Origin: Orychophragmus violaceus
Taxonomy: Eukaryota > Streptophyta > Magnoliopsida > Brassicales > Brassicaceae
Length of the DNA stretch: 64,000 nucleotides
NCBI GenBank assembly: GCA_030180135.1
Contig: CM058236.1
Coordinates: 63,329,728 to 63,393,727, forward strand
Reading direction: 5' to 3'
The notes below the pieces were generated by a model, which worked only from the letters and a program-made list of their open reading frames with translations, was not told the origin of the DNA and did not search any database. Position numbers and translations under genes: made by a program. Positions 11,618-23,584 of this stretch are shown in pieces. Within the stretch, counting starts at the first letter, position 1. The number at the start of each line of letters is the position of its first letter.

Positions 11618-11966
11618 TGTAACGCCCCGTCCGCCCCTACCGGTGAGTCACCCATCCCTCTTTCGGGCTTGTGGGCCCCACCCCTGTCCGACGGTCGGTG
11701 CGTTATTTTTCGTAGGCCCAACCGATTAATTTACTGACCCTACAATCACCCCCTGACCTTTTTCCATGTGTTTTGTCCTCACACACATGCTACCACGAGT
11801 CACTTCCCGGAAGGTCACCCATCCTGGGACTACTCCAGCCCAAGCACGCTTAACTCTGGAGTTCATTCAGGCAAGTGACCGTAAAAGGTAAGTGCACTTG
11901 GTGATATAGGTAGCCAAATCAATTCATTTAAGCCTCTCCGCATATACCACAAACCGGGATGTTACA
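11618..11966 (-). repeat. TRIM-like 3' LTR
   Basis: 349 bp, TGTAACGCCCCGTCC...GGGATGTTACA; near-identical to 12083-12431. Confidence 0.85.
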
Positions 11967-12082
11967 ATTCACCCACTCTCACAGAGCGCAACGCCCTCGT
12001 TGCGCACCAGGATCGTTATCCTTGATGGTGTGAGCCCTCACTGACTCCACACGTATCCTCAGATTCGGCTCTGATAACACTT

Positions 12083-12431
12083 TGTAACGCCCCGTCCGCC
12101 CCTACCGGTGAGTCACCCATCCCTCTTTCGGGCTTGTGGGCCCCACCCCTGTCCGACGGTCGGTGCGTTATTTTTCGTAGGCCCAACCGATTAATTTACT
12201 GACCCTACAATCACCCCCTGACCTTTTCCCATGTGTTTTTTCCTCACACACATGCTACCACGAGTCACTTCCCGGAAGGTCACCCATCCTGGGACTACTC
12301 CAGCCCAAGCACGCTTAACTCTGGAGTTCTTTCGGGCAAGTGACCGGAAAAGGTAAGTGCACTTGGTGATATAGGTAGCCAAATCAATTCATTTAAGCCT
12401 CTCCGCATATACCACAAACCGGGATGTTACA
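12083..12431 (-). repeat. TRIM-like 5' LTR
   Basis: 349 bp, the same ends as the left copy. The primer-binding-like site abuts its inner edge at about 12067-12082. Confidence 0.85.
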
Positions 12432-12436
12432 TATTC

Positions 12437-12839
12437 CTTCAGGAATTCTGATTATTCTGTCTTCTAAAACGAGTGAGATCCTAGTGGGTAGGAAGTCAGT
12501 CATTCCAAGTCTCTTAGCAACAGAGGAGGGCATAAGGTTCGCACTAGAACCAAGATCACATAGAGATCTTTAAAATATTTCCCTGTAGATAGCACAATCC
12601 AACACAAAGCTCCCTGGATCTTTCAACTTCTCAGGAATTCTGCCATGAATCACTGCACTACATACCTCTGTGATCATCATCACACTCTCCTCATCAGACC
12701 ATTTACCAGCAAGTAAGTCCTTAAGACATCTCTTCATCACATGAGTAGTCTTCATAGAGTCAATCAAAGGCACTTCAATCTTCACCTTTTTAATGATCTC
12801 CTTGCATTTGGCATACTGCTTATCATTCTTAGCCTTCAT
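12437..12839 (-). pseudogene. Athila-like protease, N-terminal part
   Basis: The minus strand gives KCKEIIKKVKIEVPLIDS, then PEKLKDPGSFVLDCAI and, after an in-frame TAA (about 12570), SLCDLGSSANLMPSSVAKRL, where DLGSS is the retropepsin active-site signature of Athila-type elements. The domain continues across the TRIM insertion at 11617. A frameshift near 12890 separates it from gag. Function in the family: cleaving the gag-pol polyprotein. Confidence 0.8.
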
Positions 12840-12879
12840 GGGGTTCTTAGGAAAAGGTACTTTAGGCTTGTAGACCCTT

Positions 12880-14718
12880 TCATTCGACTTCTTCAGCTTT
12901 TCTGCGTCTGAGCTCTCTGTAGTCGCCTTGCGTCGATCGTTGCTTATTGCATCGATCGTTGCTGGGCGACTGTGTTACGACCTCTGCGTCGAGCTTGGGC
13001 TCATCATCCTTGTTTTCGCTTTGCATCGACCATTGCTGAGGTGCGTCGATCGATGCATTGAGAATTCCACGGATCTCATCTTCCATTTCTTCAATTTCCA
13101 CGATTTCTTCGACACTCAACTGCTTTTTCTGGGCAGGAAACAGCTCCTTACCACTTCTCAATGTCACTGCATTGCATTGATACGTAGGATTAGCATCAGT
13201 CCGTCCCGTAAGAGATCCATCTGGACTCTGAGGATATCCAGCAGTCCTCGCAAACTTAGCATCAAGCTCCTTCATATGTGTGCTCAAGGATTCAAACTTC
13301 CCATTGAGATCCTCATACACAGCACCTAACTTCTTGTCGAAGTCTACATCATTCTTAGTTTGACCTTTCAGCAACTGCTCCATCATGGCTTCCATCTTGC
13401 TCTCATGAGCATTAGCAGCAGGAGGTGTCTGATATGAGGGAGATCCATAAGTCCTCTGATTACCTTGCTGAAAAGGTTTCTGAAAACCAGCATTTTGTCC
13501 AAATCCAGAAGAGTTTTGATTGCTTGTGAAAGCACTCTTCTGTCCACCATTGAAGAACCTATTACCTTGCTGATTACCAAACCTAATCCCTTGGAAACCA
13601 GATCATCCAATGTAGTTCACATCCTCTTCCTGATTGTCTTCTTCAGCTTGGATCACTTCAACATCTTGAGCAAAATAGACAACTTTCTTCCCAGCCAGCA
13701 AATTACAAACAGTGTCCAACTTAGTCCTAATGTCAGCTATCTCCAGATTATCTATCTTTCCACCAGACTCCTTCCTTCTCCTATCAGCAGTCTTGCAGCT
13801 ATTACTGCTTACCAAGTTATCTATCAATTGCTTAGCTTGCTCAGGAGTTCTAGTGTTGAAATTTCCATTGCTGGAATTATCCAACGCAGTCTGGTATGGG
13901 AGATCTATACCTCTAAAGAAAATGCCCAGCAATGTTACCTCAGTGAATCCATGATGCGGGCAGTCACGTTGGTACTTCTTAAACCTCATCCAGGCAGTCT
14001 TAAGAGGCTCTATAGGACCTTGGGAGAAAGTGAGAATGTCCTGTCTTGACTGATCAGAACGAGCATCATCATAGAAGTGTCTCAAAACTCACTCTTCACA
14101 GCATCCCATGTAGTAAACTTCCCAGGTGGAAGTTGTTTCAGCCAGGCAGCAGCATCTCCAGCGAGATAGTAGGGGAAGGAGTTTGAGGAACATATAATCA
14201 TAGTTCACTCCATCATACTTCATCCCGGTGACTATGTCCTCAAACTCATTAATATGATCCATTGGCTGCTCATTAGGGAAACCATGGAAGGCATTCTGCC
14301 TCAGAATAGAGTAGTAGATGGTCTTGATCTTGAAGTCATTCCTCTCAACACTAGGAGGTACAAGTGCTGACCGGTTAGCATGAAACTCATCCGGACGGTT
14401 ATAGTCAGCAAGAGTCCTCTCATGAACAACCATCTGCCTCTGACCTTGTCCTTGGCCTTGTCTTTGTTCTTGTCGTGGTTCAGGCTCAGGTTCAGGGATC
14501 ACATTCCCTTCAGCATCAATCTGTTGCCCAGCAGCATTGTACAAATTGTTTTGTGGGTCCCTTAGGGTACCTTGAGCATCAGGTCTCAGAATCAAATGCT
14601 CTTGTACCATCTTTGCTCGTTGAACTTTCCTGTTAGTTCTCTCGAGTCTAGCAAGCTCTTCAAGTCTGAGATTAACGAGATTCGAGTTCGGATTACTTCT
14701 GGTATCACGCGTCTTCAT
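12880..14718 (-). pseudogene. Athila-like gag
   Basis: Gag forms the virus-like particle. The likely start is ATG at 14718 (MKTRDTRSNPNSN). Recognisable parts on the minus strand: NAFHGFPNEQPMDHINEFED, DAAAWLKQLPPGKFTTWDAV, LRHFYDDARSDQSRQDI, FFRGIDLPYQTALD, and a Gln/Asn-rich tail followed by MEAMMEQLLKGQ. Frameshifts lie near 14178 and 14093, and an in-frame TGA is at 13603-13605 (probably a former Trp). CGATCG motifs are embedded at 12931-12960, 13022-13060 and just before the start. Confidence 0.85.
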
Positions 14719-14935
14719 AAACTGTCTGTAATCGCAGTGCAACGATCGCTGCTAAGAGGCAACGATCGATTCAGCTCTAATCGCCTTGCAACGATCGATT
14801 CAAAGTATGCAACGATTGATGCTAAGCGAATGTCAGACCTGCGACAGAGAAAAATAGAGAAATTAGTAACCAAAAACAAAAAATAAAAATCCTAGTCTAA
14901 ACCTAGGTTCAAATCTATCGAAGACTCAAAAGAGT

Positions 14936-14952
14936 CCCCGGCAACGGCGCCA
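14936..14952 (-). other. Primer-binding site (tRNA-Asp type)
   Basis: The plus strand reads CCCCGGCAACGGCGCCA, which matches the 3' end of plant tRNA-Asp(GUC) including CCA as I recall it. The priming strand is therefore the minus strand. It lies six bases from the LTR border at 14959 and fixes the element's orientation. Confidence 0.8.
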
Positions 14953-14958
14953 AAAACT

Positions 14959-16172
14959 TGATAGGTCTAGTTTTACTTCCTATTCTACTGCAAGTGCACA
15001 GTCAATGCAATTATAGTATGTAGGGTATCGAATCCACAAGGACTCTAGGCAACAATAGATTATAGAACGATCGAGTTAAACTAGGAGAAAGTATGTGTTA
15101 AACTAAAAGCAAAGCAGAAAAATAAATCAGATTTGCAAGATTGGTTTGAAGGCAATTAACTAAAAGCGCTAAGTCTAGGGAGTTCTCAGGAAATCAGACA
15201 AGCAGATCAGATAATCAGTCAGGATCAAATTAAGCACTGTTCTAGAACTCAAACACGGATATAGAACTAACCAACTTTCGTTGTGAGAATTCTCTAAGTC
15301 TAATAGCAGAAATCCAAATTTCTTTGCAATTCCTAACAGATTAAACTAGCTTTAAGATTAAGTTCGATATGTTCATAATTCAATTAAACCAAATTTCTTT
15401 GCGAGTAATTCAATTGCTCAACCTAAATAGTTCAGATTCTAAATCACACTTTCGTGTCAATTTAACAACCTAAGATCTAGATTCTAAGTGATCAAGTTAG
15501 AAACTAGTGTTAAGCACAATTTAGATTGAAGAACAAATATGATATGAATCCTTAACTGAAATAAATAAATCTAGCAAATCATGAAATCCCTAATGAGAAT
15601 CCCTAAACCTAACTATGAATCTACTCAGACATAGATAATGAAAACATAATCAATGAATTAATATATTGCATAAATAGAGAGTAAAGATTAAAGGGGTTCA
15701 AAATCTTCTCCAAAAGCAGGAAGCAGTACAGGATTAGATCAACCCTAAAAGCTCTAAAATCTCTATGCTCAAAGTATCAAAGCGTAAGTAAAGCGTAGTG
15801 TCCCTAAAAACTGATGTAAAAACCTAATTATAAAGGCATAATCACGACTGGGGCTTCTTTGTAATTATCAGGAACTTCTGGGCAAAACTGCAAATTCTGC
15901 ATTCTTCATTAAACCGCCGAGGAAAGGCCCATCTTGCTCGTGTGTCGATCGATGCACAATGTGTGTCGATCGATGCACTCCTCTGTTTTGGACAGTGAAC
16001 TCTATCTCTCGGGTCAAAACACCAAAATGCTCCAAAAAGCTTCATAATCTCCAATTCCGCTCCAAACGTGCATGTACCTAATAACACCTGTAAAATACTC
16101 TAAAGAAACACCAAAAGACTCTAAAACATACTTATATCATGGTCTAAAACCGGTAAAAACCATGATATATCA
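14959..16172 (-). repeat. Athila-like 5' LTR (right copy)
   Basis: 1,214 bp, TGATAGGTCTAG...ATGATATATCA, with TG...CA ends. It contains two gtgtgtcgatcgatgca units at 15941-15980. It abuts LINE sequence at 16173. Confidence 0.9.
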
Positions 16173-18605
16173 ATGGCCATTAAGACGGATATGAGTAAAG
16201 CATATGATCGAGTTGAGTGGAGCTTTCTCGAGGCGCTATTAAGGAAAATGGGCTTTGCGGAAAAATGTGTTAAGCTTTTGATGTTTTGCGTCTCTTCAGT
16301 ATCCTACCAAGTTCTTATAAATGGAGAACCAAAAAGAAGGATTAGACCTACTCGGGGGCTTAGACAAGGAGACCCTCTCTCCGTTTCTTTTTATTCTTTG
16401 TACGGAAGCTTTGGTCTCCCTCTTAAATGGAGCGGAAGCAGAGGATCATATTACAGGGCTAAGAATAGCCCGGGCAAGTCCCACTGTATCCCTTCTGATT
16501 TTTGCGGATGACAGCCTTTTCTTCTGCAAAGCAGATATCCTGCAATGTGCAGAGTTAGCAAAGATTATAAAAGTCTATGGAGAAGCATCGGGACAAAGGC
16601 TCAACAGCTCCAAATCGTCAATCGTTTTTGGAAAGAAAGTCGACCAGGATACCCGAAGAGAGATTAGACGGACGATAGGGATTACAAATGATGGTGGAAT
16701 GGGGATGTACTTAGGGATCCCTGAACAGATTAGTGGACCAAAGAGAAAGGTCTTTGCCTTTGTACGAGACCGGCTAAATGGATGGGTCAGCAACTGGAAC
16801 TCAAAATTGCTCACTAAAGGCGGGAAAGAAGTTCAGATTAAATCAGTGGCACAAGCGGTACCAACGTATTCTATGTCATGTTACCTCCTACCTAAGGATA
16901 CAACAGACAAGCTTAGGAGTGCTATTCGAACTTCTGGTGGAGCTCCAAACAAGATAGTAAAGGGCTCCATTGGATAGCATGGGATAAAATTTGCATTCCC
17001 CAAGATATGGGAGGTTTGGGATTTCGAGATTTAAGAGATACAAACTTAGCTCTTCTTGCAAAGCAACTATGGAGATTGATTCAATATCCTTCATCCCTTC
17101 TAGCCCGTGTTTTGAGAGGGAGGTACTATAATAACTCGGACGACTGTAAGGTCTATTCCCCATCTTTTGGGTGGCGCAGCATTATGGCTGCAAAACCGAT
17201 ACTTCGGCAAGGGTTACGAAGGACTATCGGATCCGGGTATAACACGAGAGTATGGTGGGAACCGTGGATCCCGTATACACATGCCCGACCCCCTAGAGGA
17301 AGAGACGAAGCAAGATATAAAGATCCGTTGTTACTAGTCCATACTTTAATCAGACAAGATACAAAGGAATGAGATATTCAAGCGCTTCAAGACCTTTTCC
17401 ATCCCGATGACATCCCACTTATCTTGGGGATGAGACCTAGCCGAGATGTTACGCCAGACAGATACGTTTGGAATCACACCAAATCTGGAATCTATACTGT
17501 CAAGTCTGGGTATGACTTCATAAGGAGGAAAAACTTGGCGTTATCTAACCATGAGATTACTGAGCCAAGTACAAATTGTTTAAAAAGTTTTGTCTGGAAG
17601 ACTCAAGCTCCGAGGAAAATTAAACATTTCATGTGGCAAGCACTTTCGGGATGTGTGGCTACGTGCCAACGTTTGACTTACAGACACCTAGGGACATATG
17701 CTTCTTGCCCTAGATGCGGTGCCCCGGAGGAAACAATTAACCACCTCCTTTTTGAATGTCCCCCTGCTTTTCAAGTATAGGCTTTATCGGACTTTTCGTC
17801 CATTCCGGGTTTCTTCCCGAGTACATCTATATTCTGCAATATGGATTTCCTCTTTTGGAGGACAAAAGACGTGGGTCTACCTGATCCACAAAGGTGTAAC
17901 TACCCATGGATCCTTTGGTTCATTTGGAAGGCTAGAAATAGCAAGGTTTTTGATGGGAAGGAGATATCCCCCATGACAACACTTCAACAAGCTATTTTGG
18001 AGGCAAAAAGCTTGAGAGAGGCAAACAGAAAAGAACAGTCAGAAGGGGAAGAAGACGAAACCCTCCCTCGATAAGGAGTGGACCTCCAGATTTCCCAAAT
18101 TTCTCCTACGCTCTCGACATGTCAGATCGATGCCTCTTGGGTTGATCATGGCCTGACTAGTGGACTAGGATGGTTTTTTAAAGATGCTTTTGGAAGGAGG
18201 ATCACAGGAGCACAAGGATGTAGAAGATGTCTATCTCCGCTACATGCGGAACTTGATGGCTTGCTATGGGCGATGTCTTGCCTCCTAGAAGGTGGCATTT
18301 ATGAGGTGGTAATCGAAACAGACTGCTCAGATTTGATCAGCATGACAAGAGAACCCCAAGACTGGCCGAGCTTCAGTACAGAATTGGAATTTTTCTCCGT
18401 CTGGAAAGAAGCTTTTGTATCTCTAGATCTAGTATTGATTTCTAGGATTCTTAATGCTCGTGCCGATTCCCTTGCAAAAGGGGCAAGAGCACAAAATTTA
18501 TTTTTCTCCCATGTAAGTCACGATAAGCCGGATCGGTTAATCCTTCGGGAAGATAACCCGGTCCGAGAAACTTTTGATTTAATATATGGAGTTATGTTGT
18601 CAAAA
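16173..18605 (+). pseudogene. LINE ORF2: RT, zinc-binding and RNase H domains
   Basis: In order: RT (KTDMSKAYDRVEWSFLEA, RQGDPLS, LLIFADDSLFFCKAD with catalytic Asp-Asp), a maturase-like stretch (MYLGIPEQ, SCYLLPKD), the zf-RVT domain (FVWKTQAPRKIKHFMWQ, CPRCGAPEETINHLLFEC) and a C-terminal RNase H (IDASWVD, LHAELDGLLWAM, IETDCSDLI, RADSLAKGA), as in plant L1s. Frameshifts near 16378 and 16930 and in-frame stops at 17370-17372 (TGA), 17778-17780 (TAG) and 18072-18074 (TAA) kill it. The family copies its own RNA at nicked target DNA. Confidence 0.85.
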
Positions 18606-18612
18606 AAAAAAA
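16173..18612 (+). mobile_element. 5'-truncated L1-type LINE
   Basis: ORF2 of a plant non-LTR element starting inside the reverse transcriptase and ending in an A-rich tail (caaaaaaaaaaaat, 18600-18613). The endonuclease and the first part of RT are missing: the Athila LTR border at 16172 forms the left end. No target duplication could be recognised. Confidence 0.85.
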
Positions 18613-20292
18613 ATAGTATAGATACATTATTTTCATATATTTTTGTTTACAATGCCCTTTAAATTTTTTAGATATATATTATAAAAAATATTTTAAATGC
18701 CCTTTTATATTTTCGTTTACATATATATTAATAAAGAAAATATATAAACAATGCCATTTTCAAACGGATGTCCTAAGCCGTCGCTTACCTGGCTTATGCT
18801 CGAAGCCGGCTCTGGAATGAATAAATCTGTGTTGCATTTTTGTTTGACTAAAGTTTTACAGTCAAGAAATCATCTAAACCAACTTAAAAAATTATACAAT
18901 GCAAGAAGTGTATCTTCTTCTTATTTTCTGATTCACGGTGTCTGTTCTTTTTTATGTTTATAATCTCTAATATGACTTTTGGTTTGCGTTAATTTTTGGT
19001 GTTTTGGTTATTTCTGAGAATTTAATTTATTCAATCGATTAATTTTATTTTTTTCTTTTATAGAAATAATATACTTGATTTTAAAACCTATAAATTTCTT
19101 ATTTCTTAATTTTAAGCTCAACATAAAAAGCAATTTTGAATTACATTTAATTCTAATTAATCACACTCCTTTAATATTCTTCTCAATATTTTTAATTCTT
19201 AACTCAATCAGAATTATGAAAAATGTGATCTCCAACATATGATAATATCTTAACAGTAACAAAAAAAATATGTGTATAAAATTAATAAATAACAAAAATT
19301 GAATAAATGAATATAATACTTTCAGTTAAGGAAAATCGTGATACAATCTTAACAATTATCTAAATTTTTGTATAAAATTAAATAAAGAACAAAAAATAAA
19401 TAAAAAAGGTTGGTTCTTTCTCTTACATTTGATTGGTTGATTTAAATGTTAACAAAATAAGGTAAATTACATATATTAACTCACATATATTCTCAATTTC
19501 CATATTTGATAAACATAAATCACTACATTCCAATATTTTCGTAATCATTAATTCATAATATCTTTAAATGACCAATTTGAAATATATTCAAATGTTAATT
19601 CTATTAAATATATATTCGAAAATAACGGCTATAGTTATTGATTATTTCATATACAACCATTGTATATTTAAGAAATCTCTAACACCATTTAACTATTTAT
19701 AAACAAATTTAAAACCGTATATACTATTTCCTATATTCACACTTTAAAAGTTAATTTTCAAATATTTTATGTATTTATTTTTTTAATTTCTGTTAAAAAT
19801 ATCTGATAATCATATTTTGGTCACGAAATTTTAAATTGTATTTTATAAATTGAATTTTGATGTATTAAATTCAAATTATTTTATTATTTTTCTTATTTTG
19901 TTGAATTTTTGACGCTATTGGTTTTTTGGTTGATCTTTTAATTTAAACCAAACATTAGGTAGTATATATTTATACAATGGGTTGCGTTTATCATTTATAC
20001 TCATTTTTATTATATTAGTTACTAAGATCCACATTATATATTACTATTATACAGGTGGAATCATATCACCTCAATTCTATTTTAACTTTTCAGCTTCTTA
20101 TATATGTAGTTTTTAACACACGATTTTTGTATGTGGCCAATTTCTCATTGCATATTATTATAATTTAATTAAAAATATTAAATAATGATAAGATTATAAT
20201 TTGACCCATCCTAAAGAAACACAGATATATTTTTCATTATATGTATTTTTTTAAACTACATTTATTTTTATATTTTATGTTTGTAAATAAAT
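18613..20292. other. AT-rich intergenic DNA
   Basis: About 1.7 kb of strongly AT-rich sequence with no recognisable gene or terminal repeats. A short ORF at 18751-18963 has no family features. Confidence 0.5.
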
Positions 20293-20824
20293 TGTTGATT
20301 TCGTAACTCGGCATGTCCAAAGATAGAAAGAGTTTTAGGGTTTCTTGAGATATTCTTAAAGAAGAGTTTGAGAACTCGACGAGAGAATGCAATTAGGGTT
20401 TCTAGCTAGGTTTCCGGGAAGAAACAAAGCGGCTGAGAAAGATGTTTAGGTCGTCGGAGAGTAATTAGGTCTAAATCGGTTTTAGCTAAGAACTCGCAAA
20501 AAACTGTAATGAAAATTGGCTGATTTATTGAATAAACTGGATGCCCTTATATAGGTTTACAGAAGTCGGTTTAACAGAATAGGAAAACCTAAAATAATAT
20601 CGAATATTTCCTAAAATCTCGGGGCGAATATCCTTGAGAGTATCTTCTCACTCGGCGTGTTGAGCACGCGCGCCGTTTTCCTTTTCTGCCTTTGCCTTCC
20701 TTCGTAACCTAATCTCGTTAAGTAGTTGGGCCGAGTCGGGACGATTAAAATCGACTTTCCTTATTGGGCTGACCTAAATTCCTGAATGGGCCATTTGAGA
20801 GAGGTGCTAATCTTGACTCCAACA
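20293..20824 (-). repeat. Tat-like 3' LTR (left)
   Basis: 532 bp from TGTTGATTTCG to CTCCAACA; same length as the right copy. Confidence 0.9.
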
Positions 20825-20838
20825 ATAAGTCCCCCCAG
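20825..20838 (-). other. Polypurine tract
   Basis: Minus strand CTGGGGGGACTTAT directly precedes the LTR start. Confidence 0.75.
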
Positions 20839-23584
20839 TGCGGCGATTCGAATTTATTCAGATCGGCGGTACGAGGAGAATGTCGTTTGGTTTAAGAAGT
20901 GATTTAGGTTGGTTCAAGTTTACCGTCGTCATTTCGGATTACTTGGGTTAATTTGATTTGAACGGACTGATTCGGTTTAGAATTCAATTTCGGTTGAGCC
21001 GGTTTATAGGTGCGAGAAACGAAGCGTCGCCTAGGTAATTATGACTTTTCGGGTACGTCGCCCATTTTCTCTATATATTCTCTGCTCTCGCTTCCCATTT
21101 CCTCATTTATGCTTAAGTGAATAGAAAAGGCAATTCTCTTTTGCTCTCCACCGGTTTTATTTTCCGATTATCTCCCGTCGTTGCTCCGCCGTAGTCTTCT
21201 AGGATTTTTAAATCGAACTTCCACTATTCCCATCTGTTCTTGTTTGTTCTTCGTTCGTGATGTCTTTGATCCGTTGTTCGGAGAAAAAGGATAAGGAGAT
21301 TGTTTTTGTATCATCTGGGGATGACTCACCGAGTCGGCACGGCGTTTCGACCAGTTCGACTTCTGACAGCACTTTCTCGGATTTGAGGGAGCTTCCCGGC
21401 TACCGAGCGTTTAAGGAGCTCGAACTTTGTCACTAGCTATCACGGCTAACCGGTGCCATGGAAATTTCAGGTCAGAAAGCGTTCGTGATTCCACAGCTTC
21501 GAGATTCTGATTCCGATAAGCCAGAAGGGGACGAGATGAAACCTGAGAGAGACAGCCCGGAAGGTCGTGGTGAAGATATGAAAATGTATACCCAACCCGG
21601 TCTACTGAAGACTCGATTATGTCGACGTTAGCAGGTTGTGGAGCCGACCGAGAATCAAATTCATCATCCCCGGCCCAGGAGATCGTCCTTGGACCCCGCC
21701 TCCCTGCTACGTATGCTTGTACGAGTCTTATTTTCTCAACGCGGATACGGCAGGCAGCCGGCTTTGGCTTACCCTACCCGACCTGCTCGTCTCCTATTGT
21801 GCTCGTCGTGAGCACGTGATCTCGCAACTTTCGGCTACTGCTGTCCGTCATATGGTGGGTCTACTCTTCTTAAGGGCCGAGTGCGACATCATGATTAGCG
21901 TCAAGATATTTGAAGAAATGACCTCCATAAGTCATATGAAATCGACTAGCTCGGGATGCTATGCTATTAGGATCAGGGCGGATCAAGGAGTCGTCTTGGG
22001 TGCACCGAGCAAAGTGCGTATCTGGCAGAGATTTTACTTCTACGCCGAGATTACAACTGTTGTTCCCAAGCGTCATAGGGATCTTAGATCGTCGTGGAAC
22101 ACTAACTTTGGTAAACATTGTTCTGACTTGATTGTTTTATTTTCTCGGTAATTTACTTATTTTGCTTTCCTTCTTTGCAGTGCGCCACCCATTCTACAAG
22201 CCATACCCGGACGATTTATTTGCCATTGTTGAGAAGATCCGGAGCCTTAGTCTTCGCAAGTGGAAGCATATAACTCGAACTCGTATCAACAAGTCTCGTC
22301 CGAAGATCACTGAAGGTACAGTGTCTTTACGGTCTTTCGCTATGATTCTTCGCCGAGTTGTGTATTGACTTTTCTTTGTTTTCAGTTAAGTGAGATACTT
22401 TGGAGAAAATCAACCCGGCCGATTTAAAGAAACCGAAAATGGGAAAGTTGAGGAAGATTGCGGTCGACTATTCAAAGAGGCTTACCTTGAATCCCTCTTC
22501 TGTCGAACCGGCTAGGGAAACCAGTACCAATCCTCGTTTGTATCAAGGCAGCGGAGAGCCGTCATCTGTTGCGAGTGAGAAGTTTGTCGACCCTCCTCAG
22601 GAGAGAGCGGTGGTCAAATCGAGTATGGCGGCTCCTCCATCGAAGGCTCCTTCGAAGACCCATTCTACAAAGAGGACGGCTGCTGAGAAGCTGGATAACG
22701 AGGGTCCCGTCAAGAAGGCTAAGGTTCTGGACCCGTGGAGACGGTTGATCTCGGTGGAAGAAGAGTTACTCGATGTTGATTATGGCGAGAAAAAAAACAT
22801 TTCATCTCTTGAAAGGAGATCGTCACGGCTCTTCCCCGAAGGTCGCCGAAGGATGCGGATGTGGCAACTCGGCCATCGATCCATAATTTCGCTAATCAAT
22901 ACGAAAGCAAAATTCCCTTTGTTTAGAATACTCAGGCTTGTTTTGACCTGCTCACTTGCATGAGGGGGAATGACGCCGATTGGCCACTTTTGAAGGAGCT
23001 TCCTCACTCTAAAGCGTTCCTTAACCTGAAACGGGCTGAGGCAGAGGTAAGGTTTTTTTTCATTTTTATTATATTATGTGAATCCTTTTAGTAACAGTTT
23101 CTCCTTTCTTTAGATGATTGCGGCATCGAACCGAGTTGCTCTTGAGAGCGCTTGGGGCTCGAAAAAGTTGGTCGACGCAGTAAAAAGGAGGGACATCCAG
23201 CATGAAAAGCTGAGGGAGGATAAGGATGCGCTGGAGGCGCAGAACCTCGAACTCTCGAACAAACTCCTCGAAGCGGAAGATAAAATTTGCAAGGCCGACG
23301 AGAAGGCAAATGCCGAATATGAGATGTATCGGTCGGAAGCTCTACGGCATAAGAAACTCTGTGAAGATTTGGTCATGAAAGAGAGGGATCGCGTCGAAGC
23401 CGAGATGAGGGCAAAGACTCAATCCTACTTCGATCTCTTCCCCCAGTTTGTCGACGAACATGAAGAAGCGACGCAGGTTGAACAGGGCCAGATTACTGGT
23501 GTCAAGGATTGCCTGACTAAACTTCATCAAGAGGGCGTGCCCAGGGCCGTTTCGTCGCATAAGCAAGAGAAGCGGTGGCTTACG

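Larger units (their letters stand above)
11618..12431 (-). mobile_element. TRIM-like miniature LTR retrotransposon
   Basis: An 814-bp element with two 349-bp LTRs (11618-11966 and 12083-12431) differing at about five positions by eye, an internal region of only 116 bp and a perfect 5-bp duplication TATTC (11613-11617 and 12432-12436). LTR ends are TGTAAC...GTTACA. On the minus strand the internal region starts right after the 5' LTR with AAGTGTTATCAGAGCC, close to the initiator-Met tRNA primer site TGGTATCAGAGC. It has no coding capacity. It splits the Athila protease gene and is clearly younger than its host. Confidence 0.85.
2341..16172 (-). mobile_element. Athila-like Ty3/gypsy LTR retrotransposon (composite)
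   Basis: Two related LTRs of about 1.2 kb (2341-3524 and 14959-16172) flank gag, protease, RT, RNase H and integrase remnants, all on the minus strand. A primer site matching the tRNA-Asp 3' end lies just inside the right (5') LTR and a polypurine tract just inside the left (3') LTR. Gene order and proteins (gag LRHFYDDARSDQ, integrase DFLGPFPSSYGNKF) fit the Athila lineage. Every ORF is broken by stops or shifts, and two younger elements are nested inside (6917-10045, 11618-12431). No target-site duplication is visible: the right flank is a LINE, the left a UIEF-like gene. The left LTR also lacks its first dozen or so bases, so an end was rearranged after insertion. Confidence 0.9.

Noticed and set aside
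18751..18963. 70-codon ORF in AT-rich DNA
   Set aside because: No start context, domain or splice partners.
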